From assembly GCF_003576645.1 (NCBI RefSeq), contig NC_044916.1, positions 21,502,314 through 21,566,313 of the forward strand: 64,000 nucleotides of DNA, in the 5' to 3' direction. This DNA is from Ipomoea triloba. Lineage: Eukaryota; Streptophyta; Magnoliopsida; Solanales; Convolvulaceae. The position numbers and the translations under genes are program-made. Positions 12,368 through 24,594 of this stretch are shown here, piece after piece; within the stretch, counting starts at the first letter, position 1; every line of letters begins with the position of its first letter. The notes below the pieces were generated by a model. The model had not been told where the DNA came from and did no database searches. It worked only from the letters and a program-made list of their open reading frames with translations.

Positions 12368-13555
12368 GAAAGGAATTAGTTGCATCGCGTTCTCTAATGC
12401 ACTGAATGTGCTCATCTCGTCTGGCATTGATGCTCAGGTTAGCAAAATGAACTCTACCGCTTAATCTGGTTGAAATAGTTGGGCACTATTGTTACAGAAA
12501 AGCACAAAAGTTTCCATACCTGAGTTTCAGAATCATATATATGGTTAGAATGAGATAAATAATCCAATTTGAGAGTGACTGGAAAAGATTTCTTTCTTAC
12601 TAGTTTTCCTTCTCGTGTTGCTAGATCGTTGTCTGGGATTGCAATAAGTGGGAGAAACAGAGAAGTGCAGTGCTGCAGATTTCTCCAGATTGGTCACCAA
12701 CAGAATTATCAGAGACCATCATCCAATTCCATCAGGATCAGAAACGCTTCCTGGCTGTACACGAGACGCAACTTTCAATTTATGAAGCTTGTACACTGCA
12801 CTGTGTGAAGCAGGTATGGTATTTCTCTCTTTCAATTCCCCATCAAACACAATGTATGTGCATTCCGATATCGAGCTTAGCTTGTTCTCTCGAATCGAAT
12901 TTTTAGTGGACGATGAGGAACTTCTGCACCCGGATATGCCACGCAACATTCTCTTGCAACAATCAGTTTGTGTATGCTGTGATGAGAGATGGAATTGTAT
13001 TGATACTCGATGCTTCTCACCTCTGTCCCAGATTTGAGATTGATCCATCCACTTACATCCCATCTGATATCAGGTAGGTATTTGGATACTACTGTAAATG
13101 AAAATAGAGTAGTACATACCACATTGCAGACTTGCGGCGTATCCCTTAGTATGTTTGGTTCATGAAATAAGTTGGGAATGGAGTAACATTCCTGGGAATA
13201 ATTAGCTATTTCCTTTGTAGGATGAATAGCCATTCCTAAAGACCCCCTGGTCGGTATTAGCTATTTTCAAACTCTCCAGAATAGTTTTTGTATTATAATA
13301 TCAAATATACCCTTTACACAGGCACATGTGTATGTGTGTGTAATATAATTTTTGAAGTCTTCGTTCAGTTAAATGTATTATGTTGTGATGTTTGGTTGTA
13401 GATGGAATGGGGTCCCCTTGGTGATTGCTGCACATCCTGGAAAGCCGAACCAGTTCGCTCTGGGTTTGAGTGATGGCGGAGTGCTGGTGGTTGAGCCTCA
13501 AAAGTCTGAAGATGAATGGGTTGATGACAACACCGAAATAACAGCAAAGTTGTAG
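12368..13555 (+). pseudogene. Headless TPR copy 2 (3'-terminal exons only)
   Basis: Same exons as TPR copy 1 from the KGISCIAFSNALNVLISSG exon to the stop at 13553-13555. LisH, CTLH, CRA and most WD40 repeats are missing, because the duplication began mid-exon. What precedes it is the MEMO upstream region of copy 1, so there is no TPR promoter or start. Any transcript would give at most a partial WD40 piece. It is a by-product of the tandem duplication. Confidence 0.9.
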
Positions 13556-14723
13556 TAATAGACTAATAGGATTATAGGAAGAAGACACTGAGAAATGAAG
13601 TTTTGGTATTCGTTTAGAACCTCAAAATGGGATCCTGACTTGTCTGCGAGGTTTTACTTCAATTTGGAAAAAAAAAAAAAAAAGGTTTTGATTGCATTCT
13701 ACTTTCAATACTATCAAGGTTTTTAAAGTTGTTTTTTCTCGCATGAATAACTCAGTTGGTCATATGGGTGAGGTTTTGAAAAAAAGACCAGAGATTGAGA
13801 CATCGAATCTCAATAGTGACAGTGTGGGAACAACCTCACCTCTCTGTTCAATTGAGATGCTCTGCCAAGTCGGGTTGAAGATTCAACCTTTTGGGAAGAA
13901 ATGTTACAAGTTTTACCCCTTTTCATGTAGTTTGATTTTGAACAATTCAATCTTAATGGCTAAATCATAAACCAAAAAGCACCCCCCAATTGAAAGTATA
14001 GACATACATGGTCTACACAAGTTTAACTCCTGAGTAAGCAATATTTGGAACAAGAGACCAAAATTTGAAACTCAATATTGACAATGTAACTATTATGTTC
14101 AAAGTAGTCAGATCCCGAATGCACACTGACATTTACATCTTCTCAAATGCTTTGTCGGGTCAAGGTGTGATGAGCTTTTGGAGTAATAATTCACCTTTTG
14201 GAGCAAATATATACATATACTGCATGAAGCAACTCCAACCAAGTTAATCAAACTGTTTAATCACCACAAGGTTACAAGTTTGAATACCAGCAAGAGCATC
14301 TTATTAGTTTTCTTGATTTAAGCAAGTTAAGAGATTTGGAATTTCTTTGTTTAAACAAGTCAACTAGTTTGAAATTTATCCAATGCCCACTCAAATAGTG
14401 GCTGCAAATTTTTCTCATTGCAAAAAAAAAATAAAATGTATAGACGTACCATCAATCCTGTATGTAGTAAGGCACAAACTATTTGCATGAACAAAAGGCA
14501 TTCAAACATCAGTGAAGAGGGTAAGGAGCATAGCACAAAGCACAATCAAAATAAGGAAACCAAAGGGGATTCATCAGTCAGCATTAGTACAAAGAGTCAA
14601 CATTTATTGACAAGGAATCCATAACAAGGATACATATGTTAGAGATAACATTGTCAGGTTGACATAGTTCATATCATAGGTTGCAGCATATAATGTTCAA
14701 CCATCAACCTTGGTGGCTGCTGC
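13556..14723. other. Copy 2 of the TPR-MEMO tail-to-tail intergenic region
   Basis: Same content as the interval in copy 1: 3' UTR, A-run and AT-rich DNA. No gene is seen. Confidence 0.6.
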
Positions 14724-17700
14724 TCATGCATAGCTCACACTACTGTCTCTCATGTTTTTGCACTGACTCGATTGCTCATAACGAACGAATCTAATCTTTA
14801 TCTTTGCCGAGCAGTTCTTTGACATCTGGGAAAATTCAAATCTTAGTTATTCATCACCAAATTGTGAAATACAACAATGAAGAAACACATCTTGTACCAT
14901 GAAACAACTACGAAGCTGTGGCCAAATTCTTGAACCTTAGCGTAATAACTTGTATTTTCTTTTCTTTTTTTCTTCCCTTGTTATTCTTTTTCTAGCATTT
15001 TTATCAACCCCCACCACGAAAAATAAATAAATAAATATACATAAAGTTGAGATATTTACATGGAGGAAAACACTAATTGGTTGGCGTCCGCAAATGGTGT
15101 TGTCAGTCTCCAACAAATACTGTTTAAATGCATCTGGATCACCCGTTTCGATTATGTCCATACCCATTTTATCCAGCGCCTCGATTGATTTGTAAATTGC
15201 TCCGTGTGTTTTGTCATAATATGTGTAACGGAACCTGGCAGACAAACCGAAAACCCAATTATCTAAAATACAAATACACAATTGAAGCATGTGCTCCATC
15301 TCAACTAAAAGCCTAAGCTAATAGTTGGACTGCACATTTATGTTTATATATTGTTTATGCGCAACACGCCCCCTCCCCCTCACGTGTGCGGGCCGATTGC
15401 TCTGATGGGTGTGCGGGCCGATTGCTCTGATGGGCTCCAAACAACACGTGGACCAGCTCTGATACTAAATTGAAGCATGTGTTTCATCTCAACTAAAAGC
15501 CTAAGCTGATAGTTGGACTGCACATTTATGTTTATATATTGTTTATGCTCAACATACACAACCAACATATTTTTTATTTAAGTTCTTAGAAACTTGGTTG
15601 GATGCAATCAAGATATGTCATAAGACTATGAATACTTAATGCACTTAAAAGTTCATGACAAATAAACCAAATTCTGCAACAGCATGACATAAGAAATCAA
15701 ATATAGAAACATCAAAGTCTGATAAAACAATATCAAATGAGCGTACCGTGAACCCCAGTGACAAAAATCTGAAGATACGGAAAAGAAGTTTTTTGGATCA
15801 TCGACATATTTTGCCAGCAATTGTCCATACATGGCTTCATTTTCAGCACTAAGAGCGCCAACCAAAATAGGAACAACTTTCACCTCATACCTGCCAGAAC
15901 AATTCACTAATTCAGTCTCCAAGAACATTACCTTTGAAGGTTCAGTGTCCAAAACGTACCCGCGAAAAACTTTAGCAAGATAAGGCAGGTGCATTTCCAT
16001 GCTGTGCTCAGCCTCATCAACATGAAGGTCCATAGATTCAAACTTCCCAGTAGCTTTCAACTCCTCAATGACTGTTGAAGCATGCTCTGTATCAGCCTTT
16101 TATAATAACTTTTGAAGAATTTGACATGGACAATACAAAGTAGAGGATTGAATGGGGGTGGGGATGAGGGGCACTTGAATTTGATTTTCTCATAAAAACA
16201 TGATTATGATGTTGATTCACAAATGTATTAAAACAAATGAAAAATTTTATTTGGAAATGTATGATAGTATGAATCAACCACATAAAAGGGAACTCCAAAA
16301 TTAAATACCAAACGCTGAAGTCATGTTTTGCTAAGTCGACTCAAACAACTAGACAGATACAACCAATATACTCTATGATAACGTCATTCTTTGCAGCTGT
16401 GATTAAAGATAGAGCAAATGCATACCTATCAAATAAAAAAAAAAAGATATGAAAATGCATGCAGAAATCTATTCTTGAGTACCTTCCATATCAATAGGTA
16501 AGTCTCCTATTGATTCTTGAGTACCTTCCATATCAATAGGTAAGTCTCCTATTGGAGTCTTGTAAACTGTGGCTCTTGAAAGTGCACATTTTGGAGTGTA
16601 ATAGTGGTGTGATGGGCCAAGAAGGAACACACGAGAACTATAATAGTGGTGTGATGGGCCAAGAAGGAACACACGAGAACTACAAATACAAAGGGCATTC
16701 ATGGTAAAAGAGAGGAATTCATAAAAGAAATAAACTTTTTTTTTTTGTAGAGATTCACTAATTCTTAGAGAATAATGCAGGCTGTTCACATAGTGTGCCT
16801 AACTATTTGATTTTGATGTAATTGTTATGAACTTATGATTGCACCATAACTAATTCACTAATAGTTTTATCACCAATATAATAAAGAAACACGGAGACTA
16901 ATACAAGGAAGAGAAGGTGTGTACATGTTTGCTGGGTCTATGTTTCCAAATGCAAATGCTGCTGCACGACCTGAATACGAATAGCCTGCATGACTTGTAG
17001 CCAGAGGCCACCATAACAATTACATCAACATCTCATAGTTAGCCAAACAACAAGAAAAGAGCGGGATTATGACTTACGGTGCAATCACACCTCGTACATC
17101 AGAAGACTTAGCCAAACCACTTGCTCTCAACCACCCATCAAGCTCTTCTTCCAGCTTTTGGGCTGCAAATGGATGTTATGAAGCATTAGTGATAAAATGC
17201 GGTGCTACTATTCTTGAAGAGCTCGATACTTTGATTATGACTTCTATACAAATGCACGATGGATAGCCACTTCTCTAGTAAATGCATCATTTTGAAAAGT
17301 GAAAAAGAACGTCCAATCATTTGAAACAAACAAATACATAGAGAGCCCGACCTCAAATGTTCATCTTTTCTAATCAAATTAAGTAGAATTCTTCAGCTCC
17401 CAACCAGCATTTCATCTGTTCTTGTGGGCAAAGGAGGGTGCAAAATCAAGAAACTAACTAATAATAAATCCATAGTGCTATTCTACCACATTTGTTTAAG
17501 AGTTAAACTACCTTAGCAACACACCCATTTTACCCAAACAGGTCTTCTACAAATGTACAAACCACTTCAAAAAATTAAGGAAACAGGACAACACAAATTT
17601 TAGTAATCCCACTCCTCACTTAACTGAACCTCATAACTTCTACTCTCAAATCAAAATCGTCAAACAATATACAAATCCAAGAATCTGAAAAAGAAGAAAA

Positions 17701-18029
17701 CTTTACCAAAGATTAAAATGGTGAAGAAAAAAGAAAAGTATCCCAATGGAATAAGAAATTGAAAAAAAAAATTATTTACAGAAGGAACCGAACAAAATTC
17801 TTCCGAACACTGTGCTCAGTTTAATTTATCGTACTACTCAAAACCCCAAAAAATTCGCAGCATAAGAAAATGAACAAGACAATCGATCAGCTGTATAAAT
17901 TCAAGCAAGAACAAATCTTTAAAGAAAAGGGTTCGATTAATTGAAAGAAATGATAAAAATCAAGAAATGGGACTTACGATTATCAGTGTACCATGAACCA
18001 GCATGCGATGCTCTCCTGATTTTCTCCAT
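14724..18029 (-). CDS. MEMO1: MEMO1-like protein, copy 2 (exon 4 with duplicated splice sites)
   Basis: Same eight exons and motifs as copy 1, shifted by 6059 bp (3' exons) or 6143 bp (5' exons), with the same early TGA at 14724-14726. The one structural difference is exon 4. A 42-bp duplication spans its donor (16471-16512 and 16513-16554) and a second 42-bp duplication spans its acceptor (16599-16640 and 16641-16682). Each 42-bp block is 14 codons. Using the inner donor and inner acceptor restores the copy 1 protein; using the outer sites inserts 14 residues ([14 protein letters not shown] repeated, and/or [14 protein letters not shown]) in frame. The gene could therefore still make a normal product. 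Whether the duplications are real or assembly errors is open. Confidence 0.85.
15283..15559 (-). mobile_element. TRIM in MEMO copy 2 intron
   Basis: Duplicate of the TRIM at 9224-9500, carried along in the 6-kb tandem duplication, with the same two short LTRs, primer-binding site and purine tract. Confidence 0.7.
16471..16682. repeat. Two 42-bp tandem duplications at the two ends of one exon
   Basis: Direct repeats 16471-16512/16513-16554 and 16599-16640/16641-16682, each exactly 42 bp. Each is single-copy in MEMO copy 1 (10412-10453 and 10498-10539). The first covers 30 bp of exon plus 12 bp of intron at the donor; the second covers the acceptor TAG plus 39 bp of exon. Confidence 0.95.
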
Positions 18030-19321
18030 TATAGAATCCTATATATAAAAAAGCTAGATGTTTTTGGCCAAAATTTTTTGGCTCCAATTCCCGCCTACCT
18101 AATACGCCACCGTTTTGGAAACAAACTATTGGGATGCCTACATTAATTATGATATTTAATTTAAATGGCTGAATTTAAAATAAGTCTGTTCAAAATACGA
18201 ATAAAAATCTTTGGAAAACGAAATATTTGTATTAAACATCATGTCTCTATGGCACATCTGAATTGGAATTATTTTTACATTTAATGCTCAATGGTAGGCA
18301 TCTATTGTGTTCACATTACTACAAGAAACAAAGCATAATTGCAAGTTTCAATAACTATATGCATTGAATTACAAAGGAATTTTACAATTTCCAAAACTAG
18401 CATTAATTTAAATTAATAGAGATGAATTTAAAATTCAAAATAAATAGTTACACAANACACAAATTTTAGTAATCCCACTCCTCACTTAACTGAACCTCAT
18501 AACTTCTACTCTCAAATCAAAATCGTCAAACAATATACAAATCCAAGAATCTGAAAAAGAAGAAAACTTTACCAAAGATTAAAATGGTGAAGAAAAAAGA
18601 AAAGTATCCCAATGGAATAAGAAATTGAAAAAAAAAATTATTTACAGAAGGAACCGAACAAAATTCTTCCGAACACTGTGCTCAGTTTAATTTATCGTAC
18701 TACTCAAAACCCCAAAAAATTCGCAGCATAAGAAAATGAACAAGACAATCGATCAGCTGTATAAATTCAAGCAAGAACAAATCTTTAAAGAAAAGGGTTC
18801 GATTAATTGAAAGAAATGATAAAAATCAAGAAATGGGACTTACGATTATCAGTGTACCATGAACCAGCATGCGATGCTCTCCTGATTTTCTCCATTATAG
18901 AATCCTATATATAAAAAAGCTAGATGTTTTTGGCCAAAATTTTTTGGCTCCAATTCCCGCCTACCTAATACGCCACCGTTTTGGAAACAAACTATTGGGA
19001 TGCCTACATTAATTATGATATTTAATTTAAATGGCTGAATTTAAAATAAGTCTGTTCAAAATACGAATAAAAATCTTTGGAAAACGAAATATTTGTATTA
19101 AACATCATGTCTCTATGGCACATCTGAATTGGAATTATTTTTACATTTAATGCTCAATGGTAGGCATCTATTGTGTTCACATTACTACAAGAAACAAAGC
19201 ATAATTGCAAGTTTCAATAACTATATGCATTGAATTACAAAGGAATTTTACAATTTCCAAAACTAGCATTAATTTAAATTAATAGAGATGAATTTAAAAT
19301 TCAAAATAAATAGTTACACAA
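17591..19321. repeat. 865-bp direct repeat flanking a single N (probable unmerged contig overlap)
   Basis: 17591-18455 and 18457-19321 appear identical (offset 866), separated only by the N at 18456. The second block continues into the 55 bp missing from copy 2 and then into unique sequence at 19377. Overlapping the blocks yields exactly two complete 6-kb units. The second block contains a third MEMO exon 1 (18895-18844) with no following exons. Confidence 0.9.
18844..18895 (-). pseudogene. Third MEMO exon 1 (orphan)
   Basis: Codes for the same first 17 residues ([17 protein letters not shown]) and has the GTAAG donor, but no further MEMO exon follows on the minus strand before copy 2's own exon 1. 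It belongs to the 865-bp repeat beside the N and is probably not a separate locus. Confidence 0.8.
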
Positions 19322-19376
19322 CCTATGCATCACTTGAACACTATAAATAAGATGGCAGTATCATACCCAATAGTAC

Positions 19377-20740
19377 CAAATTTGTTCCTGCTGGCGGAGT
19401 AGTCTGTTTGTCATATTGGAGAGCAATGTGAACTCTTAGAGGCTGCAATAGAAGGACAAAGTAGAAGCCCCATCGAGACTGCAACTTAAGAATGCAATGT
19501 GCTATAATAGCAGGTAAGTCTTCCTCTAATTTTTATGGAATAGTGAATGAATGCATAAACACATATTGTGCACCAACTGTTTGTATAAAATAAAATTTTG
19601 TTTCCACAGCCAGTCCAATGGAGTGTCATTTTCAGCTATAATAGCAGGTAAGTCTTCCTCTAATTTTGATGGAATAGTGAATGAATGCATAAACACATAT
19701 TGTGCATCAACTGTTTGTATAAAATAAAATTTTGCAGAAACAGCCATTCCAATAAAAAGTGGTGGAGCAAACAAATTATTATGGTATAATAAATACAGCT
19801 TTCTTAACCCAAGGAAAAGAATAAACAGGTCCATCCCATTCTAACCACATGAATGGGGCAAGCAATAGTATGGACACACATGCTCAAAATGTAATGTAGA
19901 AAACCTTTTTAGAATTTCAACAGCATACCAAGCATGGCATTGACACCTGAAATTAGCATATTATGATTACAATAGCAAGAAAAACTTAAATTTAAGTAGG
20001 TTTGTGCATATTGTTACATTCTAAATGATAATGTGCTCATATAAAGTGTAATATTCCATTTGTCTCTTGAGTTTGGGTGAATGTGCTCATAATAAAAGTA
20101 AAGCAGTACATATATTTTCTAAAAAGAAAAAAAAAACATGTCAACATGGAATACAAATTTTCACAGTTAAGCAGGACATCAATTTTTCACAGTTAAGCAG
20201 GTGATCTATGGTTATATTACTGGGGATGCATTCACAGCATTAAAACATGTTGCAGTACAAATGGTTCAGTTGCAAGCAATCAAGTCGAAATTTGATAATG
20301 CAGTACAAACAGCCTCGAAATTTGATAATGCAGTACAAGCAGTTGTGAATTCTATTTCCTAATGTAATTTTGTGATATGAATGATGTATACATATTTTTT
20401 TTTATTCTTATTCTGATTAAAGGAATAAGCTTAATTTCCCATATTAATTTAAAAAATTGTTTACGATTTCATATTCAGGCAGGCTAAAGAAGAAAATTTT
20501 CTACTTAAAAAAACAGAGCAGAAAATCAAATTGCGAAAAGGGAAGGAACAGATTTCATATTCTGTATTAAATAGTCTACACACTTAATTACTATTACCAA
20601 ACTCTAACAAAGAAAGCAATCACTCAGTGGCATTGATGTCTTTTCGATATCCCCAACAACGTGATTGATTTATTGGTAAGGTTAAATGCACACAGATGAT
20701 TCAAATATAAGATATTGTATTTGAATCACAAGCATGTACC
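19377..20740. other. Unassigned region with local duplications
   Basis: Unique sequence after the tandem duplication. A block of about 100 bp beginning GCTATAATAGCAGGTAAGTC (about 19500-19600) is repeated at about 19635-19735. Between the copies, the minus strand reads AIIAENDTPLDWLWK behind a plausible acceptor (ATTATAG), perhaps one exon of an unrecognised or decayed gene. Short tandem repeats occur near 20130-20210 and 20285-20340. Otherwise AT-rich, with no gene I can support. Confidence 0.4.
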
Positions 20741-21215
20741 TATTAATTTCTGACATTGGAAAAGAAATTGTTAAACTGGAAGAAGAATAGATTGATGAAT
20801 GGAGAAAAGAGCGATGAAACGAAAATTGAAAGGTGAAACTCAAACCTTAATTCTAATTCGGACAAGAATTTTGGAATAATAAAAACACTTACATTACAAT
20901 AAAGCGGTTCAAATACACCACCTGTTCGATGGATTGCCTCACATGTATGCTGAGTGATCGCCTTCGAACTCGAAAGCACTGAAAGCAGAGAGCCGAAGGC
21001 GCCTAGGGAGGAGAATCGGTTCCGGACAGGCTGCTAGATAGATAGAGACGATGAGAGCACGGAGTCAGAGATTCGGAGCCGTCGATGGAGGAAAAGCGGC
21101 GCCGACGAGGCTGTGAGACAGAGAGACGATGATAGAAGTGAGAGGCTGGGAGAGACGGTGGGGGGCGGCAGAGAAGATGGGTAGGGTTAGGTTGTTCTGG
21201 TTCTGGGTGTGTCAT
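20741..21215 (-). other. GC-rich possible first exon/5' leader (minus strand)
   Basis: A sharp GC rise at about 20930-21215 in AT-rich surroundings, with open minus-strand frames: 65-80 codons, proline/serine/arginine-rich, for example PPPSLPASHFYHRLS. It resembles a promoter-proximal exon or leader of a plant gene. No family is recognised and no downstream exon could be joined. Confidence 0.25.
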
Positions 21216-21875
21216 ATTTGTATAATTTTATTTATTTATTTATTTATTTTGCATAAAATGTCGTTTTAAAAAATAGGATATAGATTATTAATTTACATTT
21301 AAATGATAATAATAATTATTTAGTAATAATATGTGTTTAATATATATTCATAAATAATTAAATGTGATATTTTTTTTTGAAAATTAAATGTGTTATTTAA
21401 ACTTTATAATTTGTGATTTTAGATTTGTAGTGTTGTTATGGTGTTGTGTTTGTATTTTTTTTTTTTTTTTTTATTATTTTTTTAATTAATTTTTTTATTA
21501 TAATTATTATTTTAATTAAACATATATGCTAATAATTATTTATATCATATCAACATAATTATTAAATGTAAAATTTTCAAATCTCATGCTATATCTTTCT
21601 TTTTTTAATATTATCGACTCTGTTACGATATATTATTTGTTCATAACTATATCATGCATTTGGTATCTAATAACACAATGCTTTATAATATTCCGTATAT
21701 GCTAATAGTATGAAATGATATTCAATATAACAACCAATTTAGTATTTCTAAAGAGTTAATACATTTCAGAATGAGTTTTCATGAGTAATATATTTAATTT
21801 TATTATTTTAAAAACATTATCAATAATAAAATTACTTAAATTTTATGTCGTGCATCGCACGGGAGCAAATACTAG
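21216..21875 (+). mobile_element. Helitron 3' terminus (plus orientation), body uncertain
   Basis: At 21849-21875 the sequence CGTGCATCGCACG can form a 5-bp GC-rich stem with a 3-nt loop. About 10 nt later it ends CTAG, followed by T, the CTRR|T hallmark of Helitron 3' ends. The AT-rich sequence upstream is probably the element's body, but no 5' TC terminus was identified, so only the 3' end is supported. Confidence 0.55.
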
Positions 21876-22319
21876 TACTGATGAATTGTGAAAGGATTTT
21901 TGTTTTGTTACTGATGATGCGTAGAGTGTAGACGCCCAATATATAAAAAGGAAGCGTGTGCCTCTTTCCTTTCTTCCTTGAGTTGTGCAGTTTACACTTT
22001 ACTCTACCAAGTCCAATAACCCTCTGTTACATTTTATCTATGCTAAGTATTCTGCTTAAATTAAATCATGTTCTTCATTTTTTTAAATTTAATATGTTGT
22101 TTTTATTAAATTTTTAATATGTAAACTTTATTTAGTAATATTAAAGTAAATATTATAAAAAATTAAAATATAAATAACTCGAATCAATCTCGTTGGATTT
22201 TAACAACATAGCATACATATGAGATGGAGAGTATAAAGCGAAACATAGTGAAGAATACCACATCGTGTTATATGTGAAGGAAAATACTATTTGAATTACA
22301 TTTGTATATTAAATATTAT
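21876..22319. other. AT-rich spacer with a promoter-like patch
   Basis: CAATATATAAAAAGG at about 21938 with CT-rich sequence 3' of it looks like a TATA box and leader, but no coding region follows. The rest is AT-rich, without recognisable features. Confidence 0.3.
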
Positions 22320-22452
22320 GGGGTGTTTGGTTATTGGCTTATCAGTCAAAAAATAGCTTATTTGACCAAGAATAGCTGATTGACCAGTCAAAAAAGCTAT
22401 TTTTGAGTGTTTGGTAAATGGTTTATTGACCTGGCTTAGGCTCAAAATGATG

Positions 22453-22453
22453 A

Positions 22454-22501
<48 letters not shown>

Positions 22502-22504
22502 TAA
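22453..22504. repeat. (ATT)n microsatellite, left half
   Basis: About 16 ATT repeats. The array resumes as AAT-rich sequence at 25569-25610 on the other side of the Helitron, showing that the Helitron inserted into the microsatellite. Confidence 0.8.
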
Positions 22505-23309
22505 CTAGTATTTCGCCGGTGCGTTGTACGGAATGGATTTGTTATAATATTTTAAGAATATTTGGATCGATATACAATTATATAAATTATAACATCGAAT
22601 ATTGTATAGCGCAATTGATGAAATTGGTTGGATCAATTATGTTGTCTGGTATTTTCCTTGCTTGAATTAGAGCAAATAATTGTTCAATTACCGGTACGAT
22701 GCACAAATAAATTTTTTATTATATATTTAGATAATAAAAATAAAGAAAATTATTTAAAAAATTCTAATATTGAACGTGTACATTTATTTGATTATAAGAT
22801 TAGTGCAAAAGTATAACTCAATTAATTGAAATATATATGACTTGTTTGTCTACAATTATCTTAAAAAGATCGATATGTAATATGACTTATGTAATTATAT
22901 TATTACTAAAATAAATATGAGAAAAATGAGAAATAATTTAATTATAATTATTATAAAAATAAATTCAACGACCAGTGTTATTATCATAATAATTATTAGG
23001 CAACTATTATTAATCAATTACACTAATATATGTGCAATTATACTTTTATACCTTAAGTATATTAATTTTCACCCTATCGCATTTAGTTTTTCTTCCTCCT
23101 TCATATTTGAATGAATTAATTGTAACAATTATAAAAAATCTAACAGTCATGTTTAATTAATTTTTTTTAAGTTTTTAAATAATTTTCAGTCAATTAGTAT
23201 ATCCATTCCCTTTTTCAATTTGCCTAATTTTCCTTTTCCATTATGATTTTTTTATATTTTCAATCAATTAGTAAAATCAGTTTTCTTTTTCATTTTCTCT
23301 TTAATATTG

Positions 23310-23759
23310 TCTGGGCGGAATTTCACAAAGGATGACTGACTCGGGAGAAAGCCACATACAATTGACCCTGACTAAAGACCGATTTTTTTAGCAATAACCA
23401 AACGTGAGTTAGTGTTTGGCCTTAGCTTTTGTTTATAGTCATGGCATATGCAAATATCAATGAGAATTGTTTATGCTGGAATTTGAAGGACAATCAGTGG
23501 TTCTGCCAAATCAACATTATAGTAAGGCAAGACAGAATCCACGTGCTCCTCCCATAGAGTAACAGTGAGCCGACTACCCCTGAGTAGTGAAAACAACAAT
23601 GAGCATGATGATGCCTAAATTTATACTTAAACAAATCAAAAAGACATCCAAACAAACACATACCGAGAGTCTTCAATGACAAAATCAATCAACCTTTGAG
23701 GATTTGAATTAACTTGGACAACTTTTTGCTCATTAATGAAAACAACACGGCCAATCAAA
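23310..23759 (-). pseudogene. RPA-like OB-fold exons and Pif1-helicase C-terminal remnant of the Helitron
   Basis: Minus strand 23759-23664 reads DLIGRVVFINEQKVVQV followed by RLIDFVIEDSR, behind a TTTGCAG acceptor and before a GTATGT donor. About 23576-23484 reads SRLTVTLWEEHVDSVLPYY. Together they resemble the DNA-binding OB domain of replication protein A large subunits, often carried by plant Helitrons. About 23385-23320 reads VFSQGQLYVAFSRVS, matching the GQLYVALSRV motif near the end of Helitron Pif1-like helicases. No complete ORF remains and the RepHel endonuclease motifs were not found. Confidence 0.65.
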
Positions 23760-24594
23760 TCTGCAAAAAACCAAACAAAAGATTTACAATAAATGACCTT
23801 TTATATCCTATATTGCGAAACTAAAATTTATATATTTTGTAGCAACTAAATATTTAAAGTATTAGTAAGGATGCATGTATATTTAATATTATTTTGGTCT
23901 GATAAAATGTTTCTTGACAAAAGATTTAAAATTGGCATTCATGAATGTATACTATTAGAAATTTAGTATAACAAAAAGAAATAAAAACACATCTAGTATA
24001 GAATAAGATTTAAAGAAGAATTTACCAATTAGCAATTTAGCATATTGCTATCCACTCCTCCGGGAGCCTTCAATGTTTCTTGAACTTAACCACAAACTCT
24101 TTAGGATTTGTAAATGGATACAAGTTCTCTGAAGAAAGAAAAAAAAATATTGTAATGCTCTCCAGGTGCAAATATTAAATATGGCTACAGTGTTCACTAC
24201 AAAATGCTAACCACCGCAAAATTTACACAACCTTTTTTCCTCTAATTCATAGAACAAAATTCGGCCACGATATAGTCACAATCTGCTCTCCCTAATTTAT
24301 ATACACTTTTAAACTTAATAGCATTTACCTGGGAGTCATGGAGTAAGCACTCCAGTGTGTGTTGGTTGATTGTGGAATGTGGATATTCCCTTGACAAATA
24401 ACAACGCATTAGCCGGAGTCTAATACAACTCCTTATCATCTTGGGAGATAGGTCGGAAGCAGAGACAAAAACAGACCCCATTAGTGAAAGAACAATATTG
24501 TTGAAAGATTTGCGTGACAATATCGTTTTACTATTTCGATTTGTGTAAGTAGGTTATAAAATTTCTAATTGATGAATGTATTTATAATACGAAT

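Larger units (their letters stand above)
12368..18455. repeat. Copy 2 of the 6-kb tandem duplication, ending at an N
   Basis: Corresponds to 6309-12312 of copy 1 with 84 extra bases (two 42-bp duplications). It stops at CACAA just before the N at 18456. The missing last 55 bp of the unit are found at 19322-19376, after the repeated 865-bp block. Confidence 0.9.

Noticed and set aside
22411..22665. Poly-leucine 84-codon ORF
   Set aside because: It is a translation of the (ATT)n microsatellite and Helitron edge.
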